A DNA stretch of 64,000 bases, taken from the IMG/VR virus record IMGVR_UViG_3300025928_000005, positions 47,342 to 111,341 of that record. One strand, written 5' to 3'. Below the pieces are notes generated by a model that saw nothing but the letters and a program-made list of their open reading frames with translations, made no database searches and was not told the DNA's origin. Shown in pieces: positions 46,534-54,268 of this stretch; positions within the stretch are counted from its first letter, which is position 1, and each line of letters opens with the position of its first letter. Position numbers and translations under genes: made by a program. This stretch comes from a virus.

Positions 46534-46948
46534 CGCCGAGACGACGTGCGCCCGGTGCGGCGACTGCTGCGACCCCGTCGTGGTGCCGTTCCACGTGGAG
46601 ACGTGGGCCGTCAGACAGCTGGCGGAGGCGGACGTGGCCGCCGACACGCGCGAGAACTGCGAGTTCCTGCTCGCGCACTGGACGACCACGGCGACCCTGG
46701 TGCGAGCCGAGGACGCGGACGTGACGGTCGGGTACGAGGTGCGGTGCGACGCGTTCAACCGCGAGACGCGGGAGTGCGAGGCGCACGACGCGCGGCCCCC
46801 GGTGTGCCGAGGCTTCCCGTGGTACGGCCGGGCCGCGACGGACGTCGAGGGCCGAGCGCCCGTGGCCGACAGCCTGTCGCCGCGGTGCTCCTTCAACCAG
46901 GACGTGCCGGGCCGCGCGCTCCTTCCCCTGACGGTGGTGACCCGGTGA
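46523..46948 (+). CDS. YkgJ-like cysteine-cluster protein
   Basis: A protein of 141 aa from TTG 46523. CARCGDCC near the start and CRGFPWYG with a further Cys follow the CxxCxxCC-type (YkgJ) cluster that binds Zn or Fe-S. Cellular targets are unknown; it may modify protein N-termini or sense metal. One of the few recognisable folds in this chain. Confidence 0.65.
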   Translation: MSSSAETTCARCGDCCDPVVVPFHVETWAVRQLAEADVAADTRENCEFLLAHWTTTATLVRAEDADVTVGYEVRCDAFNRETRECEAHDARPPVCRGFPWYGRAATDVEGRAPVADSLSPRCSFNQDVPGRALLPLTVVTR

Positions 46949-47169
46949 GCGTCGTCAGGCGCGTCGTCAGGCGTGAGGTGGGGGAGCTGACCGCCACGGA
47001 GACCCTGGAGTGCGACCACGTGAACGTCCTGTACCGGGAGATCCGGAACGGCCGCGTGGCGTGGCGCAGCCAGCGCGGCGCGGCGACGAACCTGAGCGTC
47101 AAGAGCCGGGAGTGCGCCGAGTGCGCCGCGGCCGTGGGGCGCGCCGCGAGGCGGGGGTGGCCGGTGTGA
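46945..47169 (+). CDS. Small Cys-containing protein
   Basis: A protein of 74 aa; ECDHVN...SRECAECAAA could be a treble-clef zinc site. Confidence 0.55.
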   Translation: MSVVRRVVRREVGELTATETLECDHVNVLYREIRNGRVAWRSQRGAATNLSVKSRECAECAAAVGRAARRGWPV

Positions 47170-47438
47170 GCGTGCCGACCGGGTACGTCGTGGTGCGGTT
47201 CCCGAGCCGCTGGCTCAGGCTCGGGCTCGTGCCGCCGGGCCTGGAGGGCCGCTGGTTTGAGGTGCCGGACCCGCGAACGGTGAACCCCGCCTGGGGCGGG
47301 CCAGGCGCGGTGGGCTGGGTGGGGGACGACGAGCACGGACCGGGAACCGCCGTGGCGCGGCCCACCGGGACGTTCGAGACGAGGGAGGACGGGGCCGTGG
47401 CCGAGGTGTGGCGCGTGGAGGAGCTGGTGGAGCCGTGA
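47166..47438 (+). CDS. Hypothetical protein
   Basis: A protein of 90 aa; beta-rich, GTGA overlap. Confidence 0.55.
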   Translation: MSVPTGYVVVRFPSRWLRLGLVPPGLEGRWFEVPDPRTVNPAWGGPGAVGWVGDDEHGPGTAVARPTGTFETREDGAVAEVWRVEELVEP

Positions 47439-47596
47439 CCGCGTTCCTGGGTGACGACGAGGACGACGACGGCCTGGTGAGGGAGCTCGAGGAGCTGTTC
47501 GCCCGCGGGACCTGGGTGGACGGGCCGGACGGGAGTCGGAGCCTGCAGCTGCCGCCGAGCGAGGACGAGGAGGGCGAGGAGGCGAGCGGTGGCTGA
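47435..47596 (+). CDS. Acidic micro-protein
   Basis: A protein of 53 aa with net strong negative charge (LGDDEDDDG..., SEDEEGEEA). Confidence 0.5.
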   Translation: MTAFLGDDEDDDGLVRELEELFARGTWVDGPDGSRSLQLPPSEDEEGEEASGG

Positions 47597-47798
47597 CGCG
47601 CCGCGCGGGGACCCCAGGGACGGGTGCGCGTGCGGGCACATCCGCCAGGCGCACCGCCACCCCGTGAGCGGGAACGCCGTGGCGTGCCGGGCGACGGTCA
47701 GGCGGGTGACGGACCCGCGGCGGCACCTGGGCGTCGTCGCGACGTGCGAGTGCGAGCGGTTCACGCCGTGGAACGAGACGAGGAGGGGAGAGGGCTGA
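47589..47798 (+). CDS. Small Cys/His protein
   Basis: A protein of 69 aa; CACGHIRQAHRH...CRA...CECERF suggests a zinc-binding fold seen in many actinophage small proteins. Confidence 0.6.
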   Translation: MADAPRGDPRDGCACGHIRQAHRHPVSGNAVACRATVRRVTDPRRHLGVVATCECERFTPWNETRRGEG

Positions 47799-48037
47799 TG
47801 GGAAACTGGATCTGGCAGCCGCTGACCCCCGGGCTGGCGAAGCTGGTGGAGGTGCGCGCCGAGGTGGTGAACGGGGACGACGAGGTGCTGCTGGACGTGC
47901 TGGGCGGGCCGACGGAGCGCGTCCAGCTGACCGGCACGCAGGCGATGGTCCTCGGCCAGGCGCTGTACCTGGCCGGGTCGGAGGCGACGTGGGCGCGGTT
48001 CAAGCGGGAGCGCGGGGACCGGGAGGGCGGGGCGTGA
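47798..48037 (+). CDS. Small hypothetical protein
   Basis: A protein of 79 aa, ATG overlapping the previous stop; beta-rich start, helical end. Confidence 0.6.
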   Translation: MGNWIWQPLTPGLAKLVEVRAEVVNGDDEVLLDVLGGPTERVQLTGTQAMVLGQALYLAGSEATWARFKRERGDREGGA

Positions 48038-48192
48038 TCATCGAGCTGGAGGCGTCCCGGCCGTGCCAGGTCAGGCCGGGGCTGTACCGGTCGCGGGTGA
48101 CCGTGTTCCGGGTCTGGTGGCTGTGGTTCGCGGTCGCGGTGATCCGCGGGGACGCGCGCGAGCGGACCCGATACGTCTGGGAGGACCGGTGA
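48034..48192 (+). CDS. Micro-protein with hydrophobic patch
   Basis: A protein of 52 aa with FRVWWLWFAVAVIRG in the middle, possibly membrane-associated. Confidence 0.5.
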   Translation: MIIELEASRPCQVRPGLYRSRVTVFRVWWLWFAVAVIRGDARERTRYVWEDR

Positions 48193-48647
48193 CCGCCCGG
48201 CTGCGGGTCGAGCCGTACCGAACGAGCGGGCTGCGGTACGCGCTGGGTGACCCGCGCCAGGCGGGCGGGTGGCGGTGGCTCTGCCGCGAGTGCTCGCGGG
48301 TCGGCTACCACCAGTTCGACCGCTGGGTGGGCCACGGCAGCTGGGTGGTGGACCCGTCGCACCCGTGGCGGCGGGCCCTGGCTGGGGCGGCGCGCCACGT
48401 GGCGGTGGTGCACCCCGAGGAGAGGGGAGCTGGAATGGCGCGGAGCGAGGCGGCGTGGGTCGTGCTGGACGGCGGGACGCGGGAGCCGGTGGCCGCGTTC
48501 ACGGTCAGGCACGAGCTCGTGACGTGGCTGGGCCGGCGGCCGAGCCTCGAGGGGCTCGAGGTGTGGCGCTGCGGGGACGGCCTGGCTCAGGGCGCGCCGC
48601 GCGCGGTGCCGCTCGACGAGCTGCGGGCGAGGGCCCGGCCGTGGTGA
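48189..48647 (+). CDS. Hypothetical protein, possibly two fused units
   Basis: A protein of 152 aa. The first half has CRECSRVGYHQFDRW. An internal ATG at 48435 behind GGGGAG could make the last 70 residues (SEAAWVVLDGGTREP..) as a separate protein. Confidence 0.55.
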   Translation: MTARLRVEPYRTSGLRYALGDPRQAGGWRWLCRECSRVGYHQFDRWVGHGSWVVDPSHPWRRALAGAARHVAVVHPEERGAGMARSEAAWVVLDGGTREPVAAFTVRHELVTWLGRRPSLEGLEVWRCGDGLAQGAPRAVPLDELRARARPW

Positions 48648-48859
48648 GGCGCGTGGGGTCGGGCCCGACCCGGGAGCGGGACGGGGCCCTGGTGAAGGTG
48701 ACCCTCAAGGGGGACCGGGACCTGTGCTGGCGGCACGGCTGCGCGCTGGAGCCCGCGGTGGTGATCACGTACCACGGGCAGCGGGTGTGGGTGTGCCAGC
48801 GGGACCGCAAGCTGGACGGGGAGGGGCCGGGGCCGCTGGGCGGCCCCTGGCGGTGGTGA
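48644..48859 (+). CDS. Small Cys/His protein
   Basis: A protein of 71 aa; DLCWRHGCALE...VCQRDRK could bind zinc. GTGA overlap. Confidence 0.55.
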   Translation: MRRVGSGPTRERDGALVKVTLKGDRDLCWRHGCALEPAVVITYHGQRVWVCQRDRKLDGEGPGPLGGPWRW

Positions 48860-48896
48860 CGACGACGACGATGACGACGACGAGAGGCGGACGAGG

Positions 48897-49088
48897 GTGA
48901 GCGACGTGCGGGACGACGAGCTGGCGTGGCGGACGGCCACGGGGAGCGTGGGGCAGGGCGCGTGCGTGGAGGTGGCGCCGGTGCCGGGTGAGGGCTGGCG
49001 GGTGCGGGACAGCAAGCGCCGCGGGGGCGGGACGCTCGCGGTGAGCGAGGCGGCCCTGCGGGGGCTGGTGCGGCTGGCCCGGGCGTGA
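48897..49088 (+). CDS. DUF397-like protein 2
   Basis: A protein of 63 aa. AWRTATGSVGQGACVEVAPVPGEGWRVRDSKRRGGGTLAVSE fits the DUF397 pattern better than the first copy. Last gene of the chain. Confidence 0.7.
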   Translation: MSDVRDDELAWRTATGSVGQGACVEVAPVPGEGWRVRDSKRRGGGTLAVSEAALRGLVRLARA

Positions 49089-49092
49089 GGGA

Positions 49093-49120
49093 GCGCCCCA
49101 GCTCGAGGGAGCTGGGGCGC
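49093..49120 (+). terminator. 12-bp hairpin ending the plus-strand chain
   Basis: GCGCCCCAGCTC, GAGG loop, exact complement, 5 nt after the last stop. Confidence 0.75.
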
Positions 49121-49202
49121 CTCAGCAAGTTGATGAGATTTTGAGGTTGGGGGAAACTACTCGCGGATGTGAGGGGGTAGTTTGCGAGCGAGCGCGCCCC
49201 TA

Positions 49203-49287
49203 TATAGTGCGTGAGCGCGGGACAAAACGGACATTCACGCTCGACGTGCGAAGTGACATTAGCGGCGCCCCACTGAGGGGCGCCGCT
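49203..49287 (+). ncRNA. Possible small RNA between convergent operons
   Basis: A TATAGT box (49203-49208) with TTTGCG 16 bp upstream could start a transcript of about 70 nt ending at the hairpin 49261-49287. No supported gene lies in 49089-49295; a 67-codon TTG frame is unlikely. An AAACTAC/GTAGTTT inverted repeat lies just upstream (49154-49183). Confidence 0.35.
49261..49287. terminator. 11-bp hairpin at the convergence point
   Basis: AGCGGCGCCCC, ACTGA loop, exact complement, 8 nt past the stop of the 49296 gene. Probably bidirectional. Confidence 0.7.
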
Positions 49288-49295
49288 CTCTCACG

Positions 49296-49625
49296 TCACG
49301 CTCGGCACGCGCTCACTCGCGCTCCCTCGATGAGCCCCAGGTAGGCGTTGACGAGCGTGAGCTGCGAGGTGGGGCCCTCCAGGTGCGGGAAGTAGGACTC
49401 ACCGAGGCGGGCGACGTGGTGGACGGTGTGGCCCGTCCTGGCCAGCCGGAGGGCGACCTCCACCAGCTGGTCCACCTCCCCCTCGAAGGGCACCAGCACG
49501 TGCCCCTGGCCCGGCGTGAGGTTCCCCACCACGACCCGCAGGCCGTCGGCGACGTCGGCCACCCGCTCCGTCAGCGCCTCGCCGTGCTCCGTCAGCTGGG
49601 CCACGAGCCTGGTCGTCATCTGCAT
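49296..49625 (-). CDS. Hypothetical protein
   Basis: A protein of 109 aa from ATG 49625 (ATG 49619 is better spaced from GAGGAA). Helical start, then mixed; no motif. Confidence 0.6.
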   Translation of the reverse strand: MQMTTRLVAQLTEHGEALTERVADVADGLRVVVGNLTPGQGHVLVPFEGEVDQLVEVALRLARTGHTVHHVARLGESYFPHLEGPTSQLTLVNAYLGLIEGARVSACRA

Positions 49626-49649
49626 CGTTCCTCGTTCCGTCATGGTATG

Positions 49650-49678
49650 ACCCTACCACATCGCCCTGCGTTTGTAAA
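49650..49678 (-). promoter_or_regulatory. Repeated-family promoter
   Basis: TTTACA, 17-bp spacer, TAGGGT; drives 49625. Confidence 0.75.
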
Positions 49679-49755
49679 CCCTGCACAGCCAGGTTCCCTG
49701 CCGGATCCTGGCGGCCAGCTGGCTGGGCCAGCCTGTGGCCCAGCCAGTTCCAGCC

Positions 49756-50112
49756 TCAGAGGCCGAGGATCCGCGAGGTGCGCGGGTCCAGGCCCAGCTC
49801 GTCGAGCACGTGGCTCGCCTTGGCACAGGTGATCTCGCCCTCGCGCTCCCAGCCCGCGATGAGCAGCGAGTAGCCCCTGCCCTTGGCGACCAGCGTGCCC
49901 TTGAACGCGTCCCCCAGCCACAGCTCCCAGCCCTTGCCGACCCGCTTGGCGACCAGGTCCACCGCGTCGTAGGCGCGCTCGAAGCTGGCCGTGAGGACGC
50001 GCGTGCGGTGGCCCGCCGCGTCCAGCAGCTCGGTCCAGGCACCCTCGGCGCCGACGCGGAAGAACAGCTCACCGGTGTAGTGGTCGGCGTAGCGGGGGTG
50101 GCTGGCGGTCAT
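49756..50112 (-). CDS. Hypothetical protein
   Basis: A protein of 118 aa with AGGAGG before ATG 50112. YTGELFFRVGAEGAWTELLDA..., WELWLGDAFKGTLVAKGRG; beta-rich. No family. Confidence 0.65.
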   Translation of the reverse strand: MTASHPRYADHYTGELFFRVGAEGAWTELLDAAGHRTRVLTASFERAYDAVDLVAKRVGKGWELWLGDAFKGTLVAKGRGYSLLIAGWEREGEITCAKASHVLDELGLDPRTSRILGL

Positions 50113-50152
50113 GGCTTCCTCCTGCGGTTCCGGGTTCCTGCGTTCTGGGTCA

Positions 50153-50181
50153 ATCATACACCAGCGGCGGGAGTTTGTAAA
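50153..50181 (-). promoter_or_regulatory. Repeated-family promoter
   Basis: TTTACA, 17-bp spacer, TATGAT; drives 50112. Confidence 0.8.
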
Positions 50182-50200
50182 CCCCCGCCGCGAACCGGTG

Positions 50201-50452
50201 TCAGCGAACGTGCTCCCGCAGCCACGCCTCGCCGCTCTCCCGGGCCCACGCCACGAAGTCCGAGGCGCTCATGTGGCAGAACGTGACGTGGTCCGCCAGC
50301 TCGCTCATCACGCGGTCGCCCCAGCGCCGCACGCCCTCCTCGTTCACCTTCTGCGCGCGCACGTCGTCGGCGGGGTCGAGCCCCAGGGCCTCCTGCTTCT
50401 CGCCGCAGAGGGCGATGAGGATGAGCAGCTGGCGGTCGGTGAGGCGTCGCAT
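50201..50452 (-). CDS. Small helical protein
   Basis: A protein of 83 aa; charged helices, one Cys-His pair (FCHMS). Monocistronic. Confidence 0.65.
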   Translation of the reverse strand: MRRLTDRQLLILIALCGEKQEALGLDPADDVRAQKVNEEGVRRWGDRVMSELADHVTFCHMSASDFVAWARESGEAWLREHVR

Positions 50453-50493
50453 CGGTCGGTCTCCGTTTCCTCGGTTCCTGCGTTGGTAGGACC

Positions 50494-50522
50494 AGCTTAC
50501 CAGAGCCCAGGGGTTTTGTAAA
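50494..50522 (-). promoter_or_regulatory. Repeated-family promoter
   Basis: TTTACA, 17-bp spacer, TAAGCT; drives 50452. Confidence 0.8.
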
Positions 50523-50541
50523 CCCCTGGGCTCCGGTCAGC

Positions 50542-50895
50542 TCAGCCGCGCGACTTCTCCACCCACGCCAGGGTCTCGTCGAGCCGCCTCGTGAAGTCCA
50601 CGAGCTCCTTGATGGCCGCCTTGCGGGTGCGCTCGAAGCCTCGACCCAGGCGACGGAAGCGGTCGCGGTCGGCGATCGAGTCGAGCCGCCGCACGCTGTC
50701 GTGCAGGTTGGCCGCCTCGAACCGCCAGCCCTGCTCCACGCGCTGACCCACGCTGTAGTTGCCGTCCTTGGCCATGACGTGGTGGGTCCGCTCGTCCTTG
50801 TAGACGTGCCCCAGCAGCCGCTGGCCGTCGAGGACGGCCTGCTTGAAGATGCCGTCGCGGTAGGCGCGCTTGTCGGTCTTCTGGATCGTGATCAC
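50542..50895 (-). CDS. Hypothetical protein
   Basis: A protein of 117 aa, GTG start; beta-rich first half, helical Arg-rich second half. Monocistronic. Confidence 0.65.
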   Translation of the reverse strand: MITIQKTDKRAYRDGIFKQAVLDGQRLLGHVYKDERTHHVMAKDGNYSVGQRVEQGWRFEAANLHDSVRRLDSIADRDRFRRLGRGFERTRKAAIKELVDFTRRLDETLAWVEKSRG

Positions 50896-50934
50896 GGCTT
50901 CCTCGTTTTCTCTCGTTCCTGCCTGCTGGTACCT

Positions 50935-50963
50935 ACCTTACCACGGCGCGGCGAGGTTGTAAA
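50935..50963 (-). promoter_or_regulatory. Repeated-family promoter
   Basis: TTTACA, 17-bp spacer, TAAGGT; drives 50895. Confidence 0.8.
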
Positions 50964-51005
50964 CCCCTGGGGCTCACGACCTCGCCCACCGTGGCGAGGT
51001 GGGGC

Positions 51006-51296
51006 TCAGCCCTGGCGGCGGATCGTGTAGCGCACGCCGCCGGCCTCGGCCAGCACGAACTCGCCGTGCGCCGCCGGCTCCTCGACCTCCGAGAGCTGCC
51101 GAGCCAGCTCGAGGCTCCGCTCGCGCACCTCGTCGCTCCCCGAGCCCAGGGCGTCCCTCACGACGTGGTTGACCAGCCGCACGCGCTGCTGCTCGAACGT
51201 GTCCCGCGGCGGGAAGTCGACCCAGCCCATCGCGGCGTGGAAGTCGTCGTCCGGGTTGGCGATCGAGCGGGTGGCGTAGAAGCGGGTCTCGGTCAT
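51006..51296 (-). CDS. Hypothetical protein
   Basis: A protein of 96 aa; FYATRSIANPDDDFHAAMGWVDFPP then helices. Monocistronic. Confidence 0.65.
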   Translation of the reverse strand: MTETRFYATRSIANPDDDFHAAMGWVDFPPRDTFEQQRVRLVNHVVRDALGSGSDEVRERSLELARQLSEVEEPAAHGEFVLAEAGGVRYTIRRQG

Positions 51297-51332
51297 GGCT
51301 TCCTCGTTTCCTCGTTCCTGCGTTCTGGGTCA

Positions 51333-51361
51333 ATCATACACCACGCGGGTGCGTTTGTAAA
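51333..51361 (-). promoter_or_regulatory. Repeated-family promoter
   Basis: TTTACA, 17-bp spacer, TATGAT; drives 51296. Confidence 0.8.
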
Positions 51362-51370
51362 CCCCTGATC

Positions 51371-51577
51371 TCAGCGCGGCGCGCGCTTGGCGACCACCGT
51401 GAGCCCCCGCGGGTCGAGCGTCACCACGCCCGCGTCGGTGTCCAGCTCGAGCACCGCGCGCCCCCAGCGCCGCAGCCGCCCGCTCGCCACCACGTCCAGC
51501 TCGCGGTCCACCACGGCCACGGGCAGCCCCAGCGCGGCCGCCCGCCGGTGCACGATGACCAGGTCCCTCGCGCTCAT
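51371..51577 (-). CDS. Small hypothetical protein
   Basis: A protein of 68 aa from ATG 51577; strand-rich (LVIVHRRAAALGLPVAVVDRELDVVASG). Confidence 0.6.
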   Translation of the reverse strand: MSARDLVIVHRRAAALGLPVAVVDRELDVVASGRLRRWGRAVLELDTDAGVVTLDPRGLTVVAKRAPR

Positions 51578-51613
51578 CGGGTCCTCCGTTCCTCGTTCCT
51601 GCGTCCTGGTCCA

Positions 51614-51642
51614 ATCATACACCGGCGGCGGCCGTTTGTAAA
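51614..51642 (-). promoter_or_regulatory. Repeated-family promoter
   Basis: TTTACA, 17-bp spacer, TATGAT; drives 51577. Confidence 0.8.
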
Positions 51643-51645
51643 CCC

Positions 51646-51936
51646 CTATCGGGGACCCGTTCCCAGGTGGCTTCGCAGCTCGTGCGTGCCGTGGTACCAC
51701 GCGCTCACCAGCAGCTCCGCGGCAGCGGAGCTGAGCGTGACCACCAGGTAGCCGTACCACGCCCCGCTCTCGTCGTCCCCCGCCTCGACGAAGAAGACGC
51801 GCCGCTCGTCCACCCGCACGTTCGTGAGGTCCACCCTGCCGCGCAGCTGCCGCAGCTCGCCGTCGAGCACGCCGCGCGGCGTGGCCGGCCCCTCGTCCAT
51901 CTGCGCGTCCAGCCAGATCGTGACCCGCTCGCCCAC
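51646..51936 (-). CDS. Hypothetical protein
   Basis: A protein of 96 aa from GTG 51936 with GAGAGG upstream; beta-rich middle (VRVDERRVFFVEAGDDESGAWYGYL). Confidence 0.6.
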   Translation of the reverse strand: MGERVTIWLDAQMDEGPATPRGVLDGELRQLRGRVDLTNVRVDERRVFFVEAGDDESGAWYGYLVVTLSSAAAELLVSAWYHGTHELRSHLGTGPR

Positions 51937-51965
51937 TTGCCTCTCCGTTCCTCGTTCCTGAGACC

Positions 51966-51994
51966 ATCTTACCACGTCCGGCGCGAGATGTAAA
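51966..51994 (-). promoter_or_regulatory. Repeated-family promoter
   Basis: TTTACA, 17-bp spacer, TAAGAT; drives 51936. Confidence 0.8.
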
Positions 51995-52022
51995 CACCTC
52001 GCGCCCGACGAGGCGAGCCCTC

Positions 52023-52328
52023 TCAGGCTGTGGCGTGGTGCTCGGCCAGGCGCCCCAGCCGGGTGCGCGGGCCGTCCTCGATCCCACACGCCTCCTCGAA
52101 CGAGTCGATCACGACCGTGACCTGCCGCGCCTCAGCCAGGGTGTACAGCAGCCGCAGGCTGTCCTCGTCGCCCCGGAACTGGAACGAGTTCTCCTCGTCC
52201 AGCCAGTACTCCACGTCGCCGTGCGCGGGCAGCAGGCGCTGCGTGGCGCAGATCAGGCTGTACGCCTTGCCGTCGGCCTCGTCGGCGTCCCGGCCGCTGA
52301 CGTCGAGCACCATCGTGAGCGTCTTCAT
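52023..52328 (-). CDS. Hypothetical protein
   Basis: A protein of 101 aa from ATG 52328; LTMVLDVSGRDADEADGKAYSLICATQRL then YWLDEENSFQFRGDEDSLRLLYTLAEA; ferredoxin-like strand-helix order. Confidence 0.6.
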   Translation of the reverse strand: MKTLTMVLDVSGRDADEADGKAYSLICATQRLLPAHGDVEYWLDEENSFQFRGDEDSLRLLYTLAEARQVTVVIDSFEEACGIEDGPRTRLGRLAEHHATA

Positions 52329-52367
52329 GGGGGCCTTCTTCCTGGTTCCTGACTGGCTGATAGGTAA

Positions 52368-52396
52368 ATCATACACCAGGTGAGGGGGTTTGTAAA
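52368..52396 (-). promoter_or_regulatory. Repeated-family promoter
   Basis: TTTACA, 17-bp spacer, TATGAT; drives 52328. Confidence 0.8.
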
Positions 52397-52416
52397 CCCC
52401 CTCGCCCAAGATCTTT

Positions 52417-52680
52417 TCAGGCGCCGATCCGGACGCGCGCCTCACGGCGCGAGGACGCGAAGCTCTCGTAGGGGCTGTCGCCGCGCACGACGGCGTACGA
52501 GACGTCGCGGTGCCCCGGCTTGCCGTACTTGCGCTCGAACACGACGCGGATCACGGCGCCCCGCTCGGTGACCCGATCGACCGTCCAGGAGTTGATCAGC
52601 ATCGTGCCCTCGGTCGAGCTCACGCCGTCGTCGCCCTGACGCGTGACCCGGCCGTTGCGGTGGATCTTGATCTCGCTCAC
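52417..52680 (-). CDS. Small basic protein
   Basis: A protein of 87 aa from GTG 52680 with GGAGG; EIKIHRNGRVTRQGDDG, then strands and an Arg-rich end. Confidence 0.6.
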   Translation of the reverse strand: MSEIKIHRNGRVTRQGDDGVSSTEGTMLINSWTVDRVTERGAVIRVVFERKYGKPGHRDVSYAVVRGDSPYESFASSRREARVRIGA

Positions 52681-52717
52681 GCCGTCCTCCGGTTCCTCGT
52701 TCCTGCGTTCTGAGACA

Positions 52718-52746
52718 ATCATACACCAGGTGAGGGAATTTGTAAA
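52718..52746 (-). promoter_or_regulatory. Repeated-family promoter
   Basis: TTTACA, 17-bp spacer, TATGAT; drives 52680. Confidence 0.8.
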
Positions 52747-52766
52747 CCCCCTCACCCAGGTTTTTC

Positions 52767-53021
52767 TCAGCCGCGCGCCGCCTCGTACGAGGCGCGAGCG
52801 TCCGCCTCGCGGAGGTACGCCACCGGCGCGGCGACGTGCGTCAGCAGCAGCCACGCGCCGCTCAGGCGCAGCAGCGTGGCCCGCGGGCTGGCGTCGGCCA
52901 GCTCCGCCTGCACCCACGTCCCCGGCGCGTCCACCCACTCGACGGCGAACGTGGTGGCCCCCAGCTGGCGCACGGCGCACGGCCGCACGCACAGCCAGGT
53001 GAAGCCGTCCGGGCGCCTCAC
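52767..53021 (-). CDS. Small hypothetical protein
   Basis: A protein of 84 aa; GTG overlaps the stop of 53018 (GTGA). Beta-rich. Confidence 0.6.
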   Translation of the reverse strand: MRRPDGFTWLCVRPCAVRQLGATTFAVEWVDAPGTWVQAELADASPRATLLRLSGAWLLLTHVAAPVAYLREADARASYEAARG

Positions 53022-53245
53022 AGCGCCGTCTCTCGCCCGTCCACGACGACGCGGATCTGCGCGACCTTGTTGAGGGCGCGCGCCGCGCGCCGCAGGTTGT
53101 CGGCGACCCTCAGAACCCCCTCGGCGTGCGCCTGGCCGCCCGCCGGGCACTCGGCCTTGTGCAGGGTCACCCAGCCCGCGAACGCGCCCATCGACTCCGC
53201 GCGCACCCGCAGCTGGACCTCGTACGTCTCCATCTTCACGTCCAC
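53018..53245 (-). CDS. Small hypothetical protein
   Basis: A protein of 75 aa, GTG start; METYEVQLRVRAESM then a helical ALNKVAQ segment. Confidence 0.6.
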   Translation of the reverse strand: MDVKMETYEVQLRVRAESMGAFAGWVTLHKAECPAGGQAHAEGVLRVADNLRRAARALNKVAQIRVVVDGRETAL

Positions 53246-53277
53246 TCCCGGTTCCTCGTTCCTGCTGTCCTGCGTTC

Positions 53278-53306
53278 AGCTTACCACGTCCTCGGACGTT
53301 TGTAAA
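53278..53306 (-). promoter_or_regulatory. Repeated-family promoter
   Basis: TTTACA, 17-bp spacer, TAAGCT; drives 53245 and 53021. Confidence 0.8.
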
Positions 53307-53309
53307 CCC

Positions 53310-53501
53310 CTACGCGCAGATCGTCTCGATCTCGTCGAACGCGTCGTCGGTCGACGTGTACGACGTGACCCCGCGCGCCCTGAGCGCCGCGCGCAGCTCC
53401 TCGTACGTCTCGCACGCCTCGAGCGCGACGTAGGCGTCGCACGCGACCCACGGCCGCGCGCTGCCGCGGATGAAGTCGACCTTGACCTGGCTCCGGCCCA
53501 C
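53310..53501 (-). CDS. Small acidic protein
   Basis: A protein of 63 aa, GTG start; ends DDAFDEIETICA. Monocistronic. Confidence 0.6.
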   Translation of the reverse strand: MGRSQVKVDFIRGSARPWVACDAYVALEACETYEELRAALRARGVTSYTSTDDAFDEIETICA

Positions 53502-53537
53502 CGGTTCCTCCTCGCTCGTTCCTGCTGTCCTGCGTCC

Positions 53538-53566
53538 AGCTTACCAGCTGCGGCTCAGTTTGTAAA
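53538..53566 (-). promoter_or_regulatory. Repeated-family promoter
   Basis: TTTACA, 17-bp spacer, TAAGCT; drives 53501. Confidence 0.8.
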
Positions 53567-53574
53567 CCCCTGGC

Positions 53575-53829
53575 TCACCCGAGCCCGCGCAGCACCTCGA
53601 CGCCCACGCGCAGCGGCAGCCCGAGCAGATGCCACGCGCCGTGGCGGCGGTGCCGCCGCCCGTGCCCCCGACGGTGGCGCGTGCCACGCGCTCGCGGCGC
53701 GGGTGCCACCGGCTGCCACGCGGCGGCCGGCAGCCACACCCAGCCCAGCTGCGGGTGCCACGCCCAGCTGCCAGGTGGCACCTGGGGTGCCGCGCCCGAG
53801 GGGCGCGGCACCCCGCGCCGCTCAGCCAC
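53575..53829 (-). CDS. Small Pro/Trp/Arg-rich protein
   Basis: A protein of 84 aa, GTG overlapping the previous stop by 8 bp. The gene is rich in TGCCAC/GTGGCA words like the 28.3-29.1 kb stretch. Low complexity, so coding status is less sure. Confidence 0.45.
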   Translation of the reverse strand: MAERRGVPRPSGAAPQVPPGSWAWHPQLGWVWLPAAAWQPVAPAPRARGTRHRRGHGRRHRRHGAWHLLGLPLRVGVEVLRGLG

Positions 53830-54103
53830 GCCGGACGTCGCCCTGCGTGGCGGGCCGCCCGTGCCGCGCCTGGAACTCCACCGCGTCGATGCCGGCCGCG
53901 TCGCACTCGTCCTGCGAGAGGACGGCCTCGACGCTCACTCCCGAGCCGAACTCGCGGTAGCCCTCGTCGCCGCGCGCGCCCAGCCACAGCTGCAGCACGC
54001 TCGCGCCCCAGCCCTTGAGCACGCCCTCGAACTGCCCGCCCGTGGCGCGGTCCGTGACGACGACGTGCTGGCCGCGGTAGGCGTTCCTGCGCGCGAGGCT
54101 CAT
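53822..54103 (-). CDS. Small hypothetical protein
   Basis: A protein of 93 aa. QHVVVTDRATGGQFEGVLKGWGASVLQLWLGARGDEG looks like an Sm/KOW-type small barrel. Confidence 0.6.
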   Translation of the reverse strand: MSLARRNAYRGQHVVVTDRATGGQFEGVLKGWGASVLQLWLGARGDEGYREFGSGVSVEAVLSQDECDAAGIDAVEFQARHGRPATQGDVRRG

Positions 54104-54146
54104 GTCCTGCTCCTAGCTTCCTGGTTCCTGACTGCCTGACCTGATA

Positions 54147-54175
54147 ACTGTATGCCGGAATCCCACGTTTGTAAA
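54147..54175 (-). promoter_or_regulatory. Repeated-family promoter
   Basis: TTTACA, 17-bp spacer, TACAGT; drives 54103. Confidence 0.8.
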
Positions 54176-54212
54176 CCCCTGTTTGGGGGTGTCTTTCGAC
54201 GAATCCGCGTGG

Positions 54213-54218
54213 TATAAT
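54213..54218 (+). promoter_or_regulatory. Plus-strand -10 box
   Basis: A consensus TATAAT with TGG upstream (extended -10); the -35 is weak. It points away from the 54103 operon. Confidence 0.45.
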
Positions 54219-54268
54219 CCCGCGCCCACCCGCACCCAGGTGCGCCCAGATATTATGGTCGAAGGGGG

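Noticed and set aside
49650-54175. Regular 29-bp repeats as a CRISPR array
   Set aside because: The repeats are promoters separated by genes of varying length; the spacers are coding.
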